The notes under the pieces are model-generated. The model ran no database searches. It was not told the origin of the DNA and saw only the letters and a program-made list of their open reading frames with translations. From Carnobacterium_A sp047553015 (GTDB taxonomy: Bacteria; Bacillota; Bacilli; Lactobacillales; Carnobacteriaceae), in assembly GCF_047553015.1 (NCBI RefSeq), contig NZ_CP180212.1, positions 372,001 through 436,000 of the forward strand: 64,000 bases of DNA, in the 5' to 3' direction. Position numbers and translations under genes: made by a program. Of this stretch, positions 26,694 to 35,551 are shown piece after piece. How positions within the stretch are numbered: the stretch's first letter is position 1; every line of letters begins with the position of its first letter.

Positions 26694-27980
26694 GTGAACG
26701 AGGATTTAATAAGTTTCATATTAGAAGGTTTTAGCAATAGTGAATTGAAAAAGATAATTCTGAATAAAAGAATAAAGATAATTGGCATTAGAGAAGTAAA
26801 TGATAAAACTAGGGATATCGTATTGAAAAATTTAAAAACAAAAAGTAATTTATTTGAAATATATAAACAATGGAAAAATCAGAAAAATAATTTAGTAGAA
26901 CAACCTGAGATAAAAGAATTCGATATTGACCAGGTTATTAATGATATCAACTTGGGTAAGTTAAGTAGCTTTCGAGGTCTTTCTAATTATTTATTAACTA
27001 TGATAAGAATAGAAGGTTTTGAGAAAGTCACATATTTTTGGGAAGCAAATAAAGAAAGCTTGGAAAAGACTAGAGTAGTAAATCAAATAGAAATAAAAAA
27101 TGAAGAAAAACGAGATAATATTATTGATAGTATAAACAAAAATTATTTAAAAGAGTTAGAAAAACTAGAAAAAAAACAGTTTAAAGAGCGTATAAAATGG
27201 CAGACTAATGAATCGAAAATGAATAAGTTAATAAAACAACGAGAAAATGAAATTTCAAATCTTCAAAATGACAAAAAAAACTTACAAAAAAAATATGCAA
27301 ATACATTAAGTGAGTTAAAACAAAACTTAGAGAATAATAAAAAAGAGACAAAAGAAATAAGTAATTTAATAACTCAAAAAGAAAGACTACAGAAAGAGTT
27401 TGAAAAACTAAGAATGGAAAACAATGATTTAAAACAAGAAAACATAAAAAAATATGAATTTATTGGTGAGTTGAAAGATGTAAACATATTGAATATTAAC
27501 GAAATAAAGAGACTAAATTTTTTAATACAAAAACAAAAGAATGATAAATTTTTTTTAGAATCAACAAATGGAATTTCAGAAGTGGAAGATAAAGAAAATC
27601 AAAAAAAGCAAGACTATATAGTAAATCAGGAAAATCAATCAGAACATCTGCTTGAAAGTACTGAACAAGTCCGAAAAGAAGAATATCTTGGTAAAATGAC
27701 TGAAGAAAATACACAAAAAGAAAAAAAGAAGAAAAAGATTTTAGTGTTTGGTGAGATAGCAGGATTCAACTTTAAAGAAGACTTATTTGAAGTTTATACA
27801 AGTAGCACAATGCCAGAAGATATGGCACTGTTTGAAGAAGATAATTATGAAGCAATCTGGCTAATCAAGTATAGATTTGTTAAAAAAGGGCAACGTGGCT
27901 TAGTTTCAAAGAAATTTAAAAAAATAATAGAAATTAATAATTTTACTGAATTAAAAGGAGCTTATAAAAATGAATCATAA
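26694..27980 (+). CDS. Coiled-coil protein of an McrBC-like defence operon
   Basis: 428 residues, GTG start nine bases after AGGGAGTG. A ~130-residue helical N-terminal part (LISFILEGFSNSELKKIIL) is followed by a long coiled coil (about 130-290) with heptad-like Glu/Lys/Leu repeats, a charged linker, and a compact ~80-residue C-terminal domain starting KKILVFGEIAGFNF with alternating strands and helices. The stop overlaps the next gene by 11 bases. It probably assembles with or targets the downstream AAA+ motor. No family name recognised. Very AT-rich codon use relative to the suf genes. Confidence 0.8.
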   Translation: MNEDLISFILEGFSNSELKKIILNKRIKIIGIREVNDKTRDIVLKNLKTKSNLFEIYKQWKNQKNNLVEQPEIKEFDIDQVINDINLGKLSSFRGLSNYLLTMIRIEGFEKVTYFWEANKESLEKTRVVNQIEIKNEEKRDNIIDSINKNYLKELEKLEKKQFKERIKWQTNESKMNKLIKQRENEISNLQNDKKNLQKKYANTLSELKQNLENNKKETKEISNLITQKERLQKEFEKLRMENNDLKQENIKKYEFIGELKDVNILNINEIKRLNFLIQKQKNDKFFLESTNGISEVEDKENQKKQDYIVNQENQSEHLLESTEQVRKEEYLGKMTEENTQKEKKKKKILVFGEIAGFNFKEDLFEVYTSSTMPEDMALFEEDNYEAIWLIKYRFVKKGQRGLVSKKFKKIIEINNFTELKGAYKNES

Positions 27981-29916
27981 ATCTAATGTAGATATGATAG
28001 GTGTTTTAGCTAATGAACCAGTTATAGATGAGGATAGATATGTTCAACCTATAACAATTAACAAAAATAATGACACCGTTTTTACGATAATACCATTATC
28101 AAACTTTTCATCAGATGTTCCAGAAGATATTCGTTCAGTCCAATGTTTTAGCAATGAACTACTTCAATGGGGATACACAGATTCAGGTACAGATGATCAT
28201 AATCTTAGGAAAAGTGAATTAGCAGATTTTTTATCAGATTTTCTGATAATATTTAAACCAGAAAAGCGAAAATCGGGTCAAACTGATTATTACTATGTTG
28301 CAAGAGAAATTAGGTTGGTGGAGTTACCTGATGATTTTAGCGATAAATCAGTTTATGAACCTATACCAGTTTTTAAACCTAATGATGAAGGACTTGTTTT
28401 TCACGATAGTTCTATAGATAAATTCGAAGAACGTCTAACAACCTTTCAATACACAGGAGTAGCAAACAACGTATCCAGAGAAGAAGAAGATTATCCAACT
28501 CGGGTTATATGGGAAGATGAAGATAATAGATTTTTGTATACAGGAATCATATTTCAAAATAATAATATTCATGGTGTAAGATATAAAATAAATCCAGATG
28601 AATTTAAAAAATATCTAATTAATGATAGTTGGGATGAATTTGTGTGCACTAATGGAGAAAAAGAAGATATTCTATTTGTACCCAACGATAAATTAACACA
28701 CGAAGATATTGGTAAACTAGAAGAAATATTATTGTTGGACGATCTAAGTTTCGCTAGTGTAGAGTCAAAAGATAGCGTATTAAATGCAAAAGAAATATCT
28801 GAAGAAGTTATGTTGGAAGAACAAATTGATGAAGAAGAAGAGTTTATGCAGTACTTCATTGAAGTAACTACAGGTAAAAAGTATAACTTGTACTATGATG
28901 AAAAAGATTTATACAATTTTCATACAGCTATGAAAACAGGAAATTTAGTTATATTAGCTGGACTCTCAGGTACTGGGAAGTCAAAGTTAGTTAAAGCATA
29001 TGGAGATGCCTTGAAGTTGAAAGAAGGTCAATCTAAAATTGTTCCAGTTCGTCCCTTTTGGCAAGATGATTCTGATTTCTTAGGGTATGCGGATACAATA
29101 AATTCAATATATCGAGCAGGAGATTCGGGCGTAGTAGATACGTTAATTGACGCACAAAATAACACAGATCAAATGTATATTATTTGTTTTGATGAAATGA
29201 ATCTAGCTAAAGTTGAACACTATTTTTCTCAATTTCTATCAGTGCTCGAAATGGATAATGAACAAAGAAAAATTAGCTTATACAATCAAGATTTAGCAAA
29301 TAGATTTTATAATTCTGAAAAATATCCACATGAAATAAAAATCCCAAGAAATGTTTTATTTGTAGGAACAGTAAACTTAGATGAATCTACATTTCAATTC
29401 TCTGACAAAGTACTTGATAGAGCTAATGTAATTAATTTAAATATGCTACCTTTTTCTGAATTAGTAAATGAAAGAGAGTATCCTGAAAGTAAAAAAAATG
29501 CAGGGAAAAAAGGTATGGACTATGAAAAATTCAGAGAGTTTTCCCTAGGAAATGAGGGTTTAATTAAAACTGAATTAGTTTTTTTTGAGAAGTTGCATAA
29601 AATAATTAATGAATCCAATAGACATGTTGGGATCGGTTGGAGAATAATAAAACAAATAGACGAATATTTAAAAAATATTCCAGTTCAATCTCCAATAAAA
29701 AAAGATGAGGCAATAGATTTACAAATTGTTCAGCGGATACTAACAAAAGTTAGAGGTTCTGAAGGACAATTATCAATATTATTAGGAGATAGTACTAATC
29801 CTGGAGAACTTCTGGATTTATTGGATGCGAATAAGGAAATCTCTTCGTTTAGTGAGTCACGAAAAGTTATTCAGCATAAAATAAAGGAGCTAAAAATCCA
29901 TGGTTACACCATGTAA
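27970..29916 (+). CDS. McrB-like AAA+ NTPase
   Basis: 648 residues. An unfamiliar ~320-residue N-terminal region, acidic towards its end, probably does recognition. The AAA+ module follows: Walker A LAGLSGTGKSKL (about 328-339), Walker B YIICFDEMNLAKVEHYF, and VGTVNLDEST, a variant of the McrB-type MNTADRS motif, with VLDRANVI after it. McrB-family proteins form GTP-driven hexamers that activate an McrC nuclease. AAAAGGAG precedes the ATG. It overlaps the coiled-coil gene by 11 and the nuclease gene by 17 bases, so the three are one operon. Confidence 0.88.
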   Translation: MNHKSNVDMIGVLANEPVIDEDRYVQPITINKNNDTVFTIIPLSNFSSDVPEDIRSVQCFSNELLQWGYTDSGTDDHNLRKSELADFLSDFLIIFKPEKRKSGQTDYYYVAREIRLVELPDDFSDKSVYEPIPVFKPNDEGLVFHDSSIDKFEERLTTFQYTGVANNVSREEEDYPTRVIWEDEDNRFLYTGIIFQNNNIHGVRYKINPDEFKKYLINDSWDEFVCTNGEKEDILFVPNDKLTHEDIGKLEEILLLDDLSFASVESKDSVLNAKEISEEVMLEEQIDEEEEFMQYFIEVTTGKKYNLYYDEKDLYNFHTAMKTGNLVILAGLSGTGKSKLVKAYGDALKLKEGQSKIVPVRPFWQDDSDFLGYADTINSIYRAGDSGVVDTLIDAQNNTDQMYIICFDEMNLAKVEHYFSQFLSVLEMDNEQRKISLYNQDLANRFYNSEKYPHEIKIPRNVLFVGTVNLDESTFQFSDKVLDRANVINLNMLPFSELVNEREYPESKKNAGKKGMDYEKFREFSLGNEGLIKTELVFFEKLHKIINESNRHVGIGWRIIKQIDEYLKNIPVQSPIKKDEAIDLQIVQRILTKVRGSEGQLSILLGDSTNPGELLDLLDANKEISSFSESRKVIQHKIKELKIHGYTM

Positions 29917-31591
29917 GTTATTTTTAAAAAGTGATCGTTACGAAAAAGAATTGATTTTTTTTGGGAACGATAATATCGAATCTTTTAAATTATGTGAAAT
30001 TCCAGAGTTTAGTGAACTAATTGAATTATCTGTTTCTGCAGGAGCAGAGGTGTTAATCAAAATTGAAGGATTTGATTTTATGGATAATGTTGAAATCGAC
30101 GATGATGGATGGTGGAAAATTGGAAAAGAACAAATCTATTTATATTCATTTAAACATAAAATAACTGAGCCTTTAATACCTGGTTATTATCAAGTACTCT
30201 TAAAGGATGCTAAAAATAATGTTCACTATAGTTGGTTTAAGATAAATCCTAAGAATATGAGTGTCTCTGAATGGGAACTTATGAAATCTGAGATAGAAAA
30301 AGAAGTTGTTGGCTTATCACTTGACATGAAATTTAGAAATACGGGAAATAAACATGATAAGAGTTCAGTAACTTCAGATAATATAATTTTCAATAAGATA
30401 ACGGTACTAAATGCAGAACTGCCTAAGTTTACAAATATACTAAATCAAATAATACTTAATCCTAAAAGTGAAATTGGAAAGAATTACTTTTGGCAAGAAA
30501 AAGGAAAAAGATTCAATATTGATCAACAAACAATAAAACATTTAAGTAGATTTCCTGAAAAGACAAACTTAATATATACAAGTAAAAGATTTATTAATTA
30601 TGATATAAACTCAAATAGAGAGCTAATGTTTATTATTACTCAGGTTGAATTATTTTTAAAACAAATAAAGAGAACACTCGATATTTTTTTTGAAAGTGTA
30701 ATGTTGGAAAAAAATAATTTTAAACGACTAAAATTTATTGATAATAGTTTGAAAGTAGTTGAAAAATATAATTTTATTATAAAAGAAGTACATGCTCAAC
30801 CTTGGGTAAGTGAAATTTCAAAATACAATAATGGAATAAAGAATATTAGTGGTGTTAGAGATATAAAATATAATTATATGTATAAATTTTATTTAAAAGT
30901 TACTTCTAATAAACCTAATAAACAACTTGATAGTAACTATCAACTGTATTGGAAGAGTTCCGCTCTCTTGTACGAAATATGGGGATATTTAAAGATACTT
31001 ATCATGATAAAGGAATCAGGATATGTACCAGTTTCAGGTTGGATATTTGATGATTCAAAATACGAAATACCGTTTATCGTAGATGGAACAATTGTTGTCT
31101 TTGAAAAAGATAATGTTAGATTAAATGTTGTATACAATAAAAAAATTCCTAGAGATAATGATGGCCTTGATCTATATAACCCAGTTTATATAAAAGCTAC
31201 AAATAATAAGCCGGATATACGTATAGATATCTTTAAGGATAATAGCTATTTTGGTTCAATTGTGATGGACACCAAATATAGGAGCTTTACAAGTTTGTGG
31301 CAAAATGATGAAAGAGTACCAACTCAGTTAAGGAATTATAAAGATTCAATTAAGTCTAAAATACTATTTAAAAATTCATCAATAGAACAATTAATGAGAC
31401 CATTTGCAGGGAATATAACTCCAGTCTTAGAAGTCTGGGTTTTATTTCCAAGATCCGGGAATGTAAAACTTGAAAATAAAATTCAAATAGATGAAAAGAT
31501 ATCATTTAAAGAATTTTCTCCTACCAAAGACCTAAGTAGTATGAAAAAAGAACTAATAGAACTTATAAATAGTAGAATAAATATTTCTTGA
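29900..31591 (+). CDS. McrC-like nuclease (DUF2357 + PD-(D/E)XK)
   Basis: 563 residues. The N-terminal two-thirds resembles DUF2357, the partner region that binds McrB-type AAA+ rings. The C-terminal nuclease motif is PDIRIDIF (about 437-444), then GSIVMDTKYRS (about 452-462): the D...DxK pattern of PD-(D/E)XK enzymes. Together with the AAA+ gene it forms a type IV restriction-like machine. The 17-base overlap with the upstream gene couples translation. Target (modified DNA or RNA) unknown. Confidence 0.83.
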   Translation: MVTPCKLFLKSDRYEKELIFFGNDNIESFKLCEIPEFSELIELSVSAGAEVLIKIEGFDFMDNVEIDDDGWWKIGKEQIYLYSFKHKITEPLIPGYYQVLLKDAKNNVHYSWFKINPKNMSVSEWELMKSEIEKEVVGLSLDMKFRNTGNKHDKSSVTSDNIIFNKITVLNAELPKFTNILNQIILNPKSEIGKNYFWQEKGKRFNIDQQTIKHLSRFPEKTNLIYTSKRFINYDINSNRELMFIITQVELFLKQIKRTLDIFFESVMLEKNNFKRLKFIDNSLKVVEKYNFIIKEVHAQPWVSEISKYNNGIKNISGVRDIKYNYMYKFYLKVTSNKPNKQLDSNYQLYWKSSALLYEIWGYLKILIMIKESGYVPVSGWIFDDSKYEIPFIVDGTIVVFEKDNVRLNVVYNKKIPRDNDGLDLYNPVYIKATNNKPDIRIDIFKDNSYFGSIVMDTKYRSFTSLWQNDERVPTQLRNYKDSIKSKILFKNSSIEQLMRPFAGNITPVLEVWVLFPRSGNVKLENKIQIDEKISFKEFSPTKDLSSMKKELIELINSRINIS

Positions 31592-31924
31592 AATACTGTT
31601 CTATTTTATAATTTGATATTCTAGTAGAAAAAAATTTTTTTTACTATATCACATGAATTATTCAGGACTACTTCAGATGGCTATAATTGTTAATCTCATC
31701 TAATTTTTAAAATACAGATATATTTCATGAGACTGGTCTGTCCAATAAGCTATAAATTTTAGTTCAAAGCTAATGTTTCATAAAAAAAATTAAAGAATAA
31801 AAAACGGCAATAACATTTCGAAAAAAATAATAAAGTATGAAGTAAACTATGGTTTTAAAAAGTATGAATCAATCAGAAGTATAAATATTTTAAACATTAT
31901 AAAAACATTTTATGAGGAGTATTT
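31592..31924 (+). other. Intergenic, AT-rich
   Basis: 333 bases without a convincing ORF. A self-complementary TAGTAGAAAAAAA / TTTTTTTTACTA element at 31622-31646 may end the three-gene operon but has almost no G or C. Nothing else recognised. Confidence 0.5.
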
Positions 31925-32512
31925 ATGACAAAAACAGCTGAAAAAACCGTTAGAGGTTATGAGCAAAGAAAGTTATTTGATGAAAGGGAAAAACATGGAT
32001 GTATAAAAAAAATCAAAGAAATAGAAAGTATCGTAAAACAACAAGTTTATGTAGATGCTGATAGAGTCTTTAGTATTTCAATGATTTCTTATAACGATAC
32101 ATCGGAATTCGAATGCAAGTGTGATAAATCATTTGAAGGGTTACTGACAACCGTGGGAGTCTGTCAATACGTATGGGTTGGTTTAACAGAAGATGACTTT
32201 GTTATTGTTATTGGTAAAACGAATGCTAATTTATATAAGCAAATGTATGGTGATTTATTTTATAAATATAAAGAATGGGGAACAAGTTTGACACCTCGTT
32301 TTATAACAGAAATAGTAGCAAATGAAGAGCAAAAGATAGTTTGGAATGCATTAGTAGACCAAGTTAATAGTTATATAAAAAAAGCAATAATAATTCCTTT
32401 TAATAAGAATTTAGAAGAAAGTGCTTCAATACTTGAAAAAAAAATTGGAAATCTTCTTCTAATTGATAATGATATCCCAATCTTAAATAAACGTTCACAT
32501 AATTATAAATAA
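31925..32512 (+). CDS. Hypothetical protein in defence island
   Basis: 195 residues, behind ATGAGGAG eight bases upstream. Charged N-terminus, then a mixed alpha/beta core (VFSISMISYND, VCQYVWVGLTEDDFVIVIGKT) and a helical C-terminus. No catalytic motif that I can name. It stands between the coiled-coil/AAA/nuclease operon and McrBC with >300-base gaps on both sides, so it is probably a separate unit. It may be a small defence gene or a passenger. Confidence 0.65.
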   Translation: MTKTAEKTVRGYEQRKLFDEREKHGCIKKIKEIESIVKQQVYVDADRVFSISMISYNDTSEFECKCDKSFEGLLTTVGVCQYVWVGLTEDDFVIVIGKTNANLYKQMYGDLFYKYKEWGTSLTPRFITEIVANEEQKIVWNALVDQVNSYIKKAIIIPFNKNLEESASILEKKIGNLLLIDNDIPILNKRSHNYK

Positions 32513-32954
32513 AGATAAAATGTAAATTTATTTTTAATTCAGCAAAAAATAGTGGGGAAATTAAGTAGAATAAATGAAGAATAGTGTAGAACAATTAATA
32601 TTATTTCTCAAAAAGTATCTTTATTTGTTGTTAAACTACTTTTAATCAAAAGTATGTTATTCTTCGAATCTGACTAATGTTCGAATCAATTTCAACCTAT
32701 CATCAAAAGAAGTTATGAGACATGTATAAAGTGTTGTATCATAGCTATTCTCAAAGTTTCATCTCTAACTTAAAGTTATGACTGAATAGTAGCAAATTGA
32801 TTCTTCAATTAATTTCTCTACATGTTAAGTTGGATATATTATTCACTACGTATCTAAAAATATTAAGAAATATTTTAGGTGGTAGTCAAAATTTTATAGT
32901 ATGTAATTTATCTATATAAGAAAAACATTATCCTGATAATGCTCAGAAGATATA
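32513..32954 (+). other. Intergenic, possible decayed sequence or leader
   Basis: 442 bases with no sustained ORF on either strand. It includes GTTCGAATC-like repeats (TTCGAATC at 32664 region and GTTCGAATC near 32689) but no tRNA fold. It could be eroded coding sequence or the McrBC promoter and leader region. Confidence 0.4.
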
Positions 32955-33155
32955 TTGGATATATTTAACTCACTTATTGGTAATATTAAAAAAGTCGGAA
33001 CAAAAGGAATAATCAATTTAGGAAAAGCTGTGCTAATGGATGGTGCAGGAGTAGGTTCAGCATTTGATTATGCCACCACCAAAGTAATCGCTCATAGAGC
33101 AGGAAAACTCTTTCGGGCTGGTGGGATTATCGATTTCCACGCATTAAGTAAATAA
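32955..33155 (+). CDS. Small ORF upstream of mcrB
   Basis: 66 residues starting with TTG, with only a weak AGAAG upstream, ending 29 bases before mcrB. Composition is Gly/Ala-rich (GKAVLMDGAGVGSAFDYATT) and unlike random AT-rich readthrough, so it may be a real small gene or the C-terminal remnant of a larger one. No family recognised. Confidence 0.4.
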   Translation: MDIFNSLIGNIKKVGTKGIINLGKAVLMDGAGVGSAFDYATTKVIAHRAGKLFRAGGIIDFHALSK

Positions 33156-33184
33156 GATAACTAAATGGTTTGGAGGAAAATTAA

Positions 33185-35551
33185 ATGAAAGCGGATTTAG
33201 ATAGGAAGTATTTTTTTGTAGATACTTTACTTGATGGTAGTGACCAACTGGATAATTTTATAGAACAAAAAAATTGGAAACTTGAGTTAGAAAATAAAGA
33301 GGATGAAGAACAGAATAAAAAGACTATGGAGCTACTTAGCGAAATGAGTGTAGGAGATTACATCGTTGCTAAAACGACCTATACACGTAAAAAAGATTTA
33401 CCATTTGAGAATCCCAATAACAATACCGTTTCAGTTATGCGAATCAAGGCAGTTGGGATAATTGAAGAAGGATTAAACGATAGTCAAAAACTGTCTGTGA
33501 ATTGGATACAAGATTATCGTCACGAGAACAAAGAATGGTACTTCTATACGAGTAAGGAATCTATCTGGAAACTTGACGTTCATCAATCAGACTTTTCAAA
33601 GAAATTAATTGAGTTTTCTATAGGTCAATCAGAACAAGATTATCAGTATTTCTTAAATGATCCAGAGTTAAAAGGTCAATGGTTTGGGAAAGTGACGCTT
33701 ACTTTGAAAAAAGGAGTACCACTTAGTGTACGCTATGAGGACTTGAAAAATAGACAGTTGCTTTCGTTTAATGTAAATAATAAAGAATTTACAAAAGAAA
33801 CGGTTAAGAATTTTGCTTGGAAGCGAATTGTAGAAGAAATAGCTTTATTTTTAGATATTCCAAACAAAGTGAATACAGTAATCACTGTGGAAGATGTATT
33901 TCCAGAAATTAAAGATGAAGAACAGCTTGAAAAATTAGCAAAAAGCTTTAAAAATACGGTTGGGTTCTATCCTTCTAAAGAGAAAATAGAAGAACAAAAA
34001 ATAATCCAACGTTCGAGTTCACAGAGTAATATTTTAGAGGTCAAGCTTGGAGAAAAAAGTGTTTGGTATGCTACTTTCGCAGGAATAGATGCCATCATGC
34101 TAGTACAAGGACTATTAAATAAGTACGGTACAGGTGAAGAAAAGGTAATTGTCGATTATTCAGCAACTAAGAAAAATAAAAGTATTAAAGAAAAAAGAGA
34201 AAAAGAAACAATTGGTGGTATTGAGATAGTGGAAACGGAAAAAATAGAACAAGTGGGTCTAAATACAATTTTATATGGTCCTCCTGGTACTGGTAAAACC
34301 TACCAAATTGAGGAATACAAAGAAAAATTAGTTGGAAACCAAGTGACGAAAGAACAAGACTATAACTTTGATGGGTATTCATGGAGAGAGATTATTTATC
34401 TTGCTTATAAGGCACATAACTATAAATCACTGACAATCAAAGAAATAGAACTTTCTAAAGTAGTACAAGAATATAGCAAGACCAAAAAAAGTAAATCCAT
34501 CTATGGAACGTTAAGTACGACAGTAATTGAACATGCTACAAAAGAGAGTACTACTTCTGCTTATCGTCAAGGAACAGATTTTTTTGAAAAAAAGAATAGT
34601 CGATGGGCATTAACTGAGTTAGGAAGATTGGATGCTGCTGAAGTTCCTGATCCATTAGAAGAACAAACAGAAACAGATTTCTTTTTTGAATTCGTGACCT
34701 TCCATCAGTCATTTGGCTACGAAGACTTTATTGAAGGGATTAGAGCTGAGTCAGTTGATGGAAAGATCCACTACGAAGTAAAAGATGGGGTATTTCTACG
34801 TTTTTGTAGAAAGGCAAAAGAAGATTTAGAAGATGGCAATAAGAATACATTTTTATTTGTCATTGATGAAATAAACAGAGCCAACATTAGTAAAGTGTTC
34901 GGTGAATTGATTACATTAATAGAAGATAGCAAACGGATTGACTATAAAGATGGAAAATGGACGGGTATGACAGCAACGTTGCCTTATTCTGGTGAACGTT
35001 TTGGCGTGCCAAGTAACGTTTATATTTTAGGGACAATGAATACAGCTGATCGATCAATATCAATGATGGATACAGCATTAAGAAGACGGTTTGAATTTGT
35101 AGAAAAAATGCCCGATTCAGATGTCATCCGAGAGAATGTTGGCGATAATGGGATTCTAGGTGATATCGACGTAGCAGAGGTATTAGACGTTCTCAATAAG
35201 CGTATTCGGGTTCTTTATGATAGAGAACATACGCTAGGACATGCCTTTTTTATGGGTATTGAATCAATAGAAGAGTTGCAAAAAACCTTCGAAAATAAAA
35301 TTTTGCCTTTGCTTCAGGAATATTTTTATGACGATTTCAGAAAAATAAAAGCTGTACTCAACGACAGTCAAGAAATTTATATCCGAACGGAAAAAGAGAA
35401 TGTAGCAGATCTTTTTGATAGAAACCTATTGGATGAATGGATAGAAGAAGAGAGTGGACACCTCGAATTGATTTCATCGGTTTCATTGGCAGAGTTTGAA
35501 CGGTTTGTTGCAAACATTGTCAACAACACGTCTAGTCAATCAAATGAATAG
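33185..35551 (+). CDS. mcrB: McrB-type GTPase restriction subunit
   Basis: 788 residues. The N-terminal ~50-150 region (MSVGDYIVAKTTYTRK, VMRIKAVGIIEEG, VNWIQDYR) looks like an EVE/PUA-like modified-base reader. The AAA+ module has Walker A LYGPPGTGKTYQ (about 363-374), Walker B FLFVIDEINRANISKVFGEL and the canonical GTPase motif GTMNTADRS, with ALRRRFEF next. Between Walker A and B lies an unusually long insert (~190 residues). It should drive GTP-dependent translocation feeding McrC. TTTGGAGG precedes the ATG. Confidence 0.92.
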   Translation: MKADLDRKYFFVDTLLDGSDQLDNFIEQKNWKLELENKEDEEQNKKTMELLSEMSVGDYIVAKTTYTRKKDLPFENPNNNTVSVMRIKAVGIIEEGLNDSQKLSVNWIQDYRHENKEWYFYTSKESIWKLDVHQSDFSKKLIEFSIGQSEQDYQYFLNDPELKGQWFGKVTLTLKKGVPLSVRYEDLKNRQLLSFNVNNKEFTKETVKNFAWKRIVEEIALFLDIPNKVNTVITVEDVFPEIKDEEQLEKLAKSFKNTVGFYPSKEKIEEQKIIQRSSSQSNILEVKLGEKSVWYATFAGIDAIMLVQGLLNKYGTGEEKVIVDYSATKKNKSIKEKREKETIGGIEIVETEKIEQVGLNTILYGPPGTGKTYQIEEYKEKLVGNQVTKEQDYNFDGYSWREIIYLAYKAHNYKSLTIKEIELSKVVQEYSKTKKSKSIYGTLSTTVIEHATKESTTSAYRQGTDFFEKKNSRWALTELGRLDAAEVPDPLEEQTETDFFFEFVTFHQSFGYEDFIEGIRAESVDGKIHYEVKDGVFLRFCRKAKEDLEDGNKNTFLFVIDEINRANISKVFGELITLIEDSKRIDYKDGKWTGMTATLPYSGERFGVPSNVYILGTMNTADRSISMMDTALRRRFEFVEKMPDSDVIRENVGDNGILGDIDVAEVLDVLNKRIRVLYDREHTLGHAFFMGIESIEELQKTFENKILPLLQEYFYDDFRKIKAVLNDSQEIYIRTEKENVADLFDRNLLDEWIEEESGHLELISSVSLAEFERFVANIVNNTSSQSNE

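Noticed and set aside
32660..32700. GTTCGAATC as a tRNA T-arm
   Set aside because: No matching acceptor, D or anticodon stems and no 5-bp stem around the loop.
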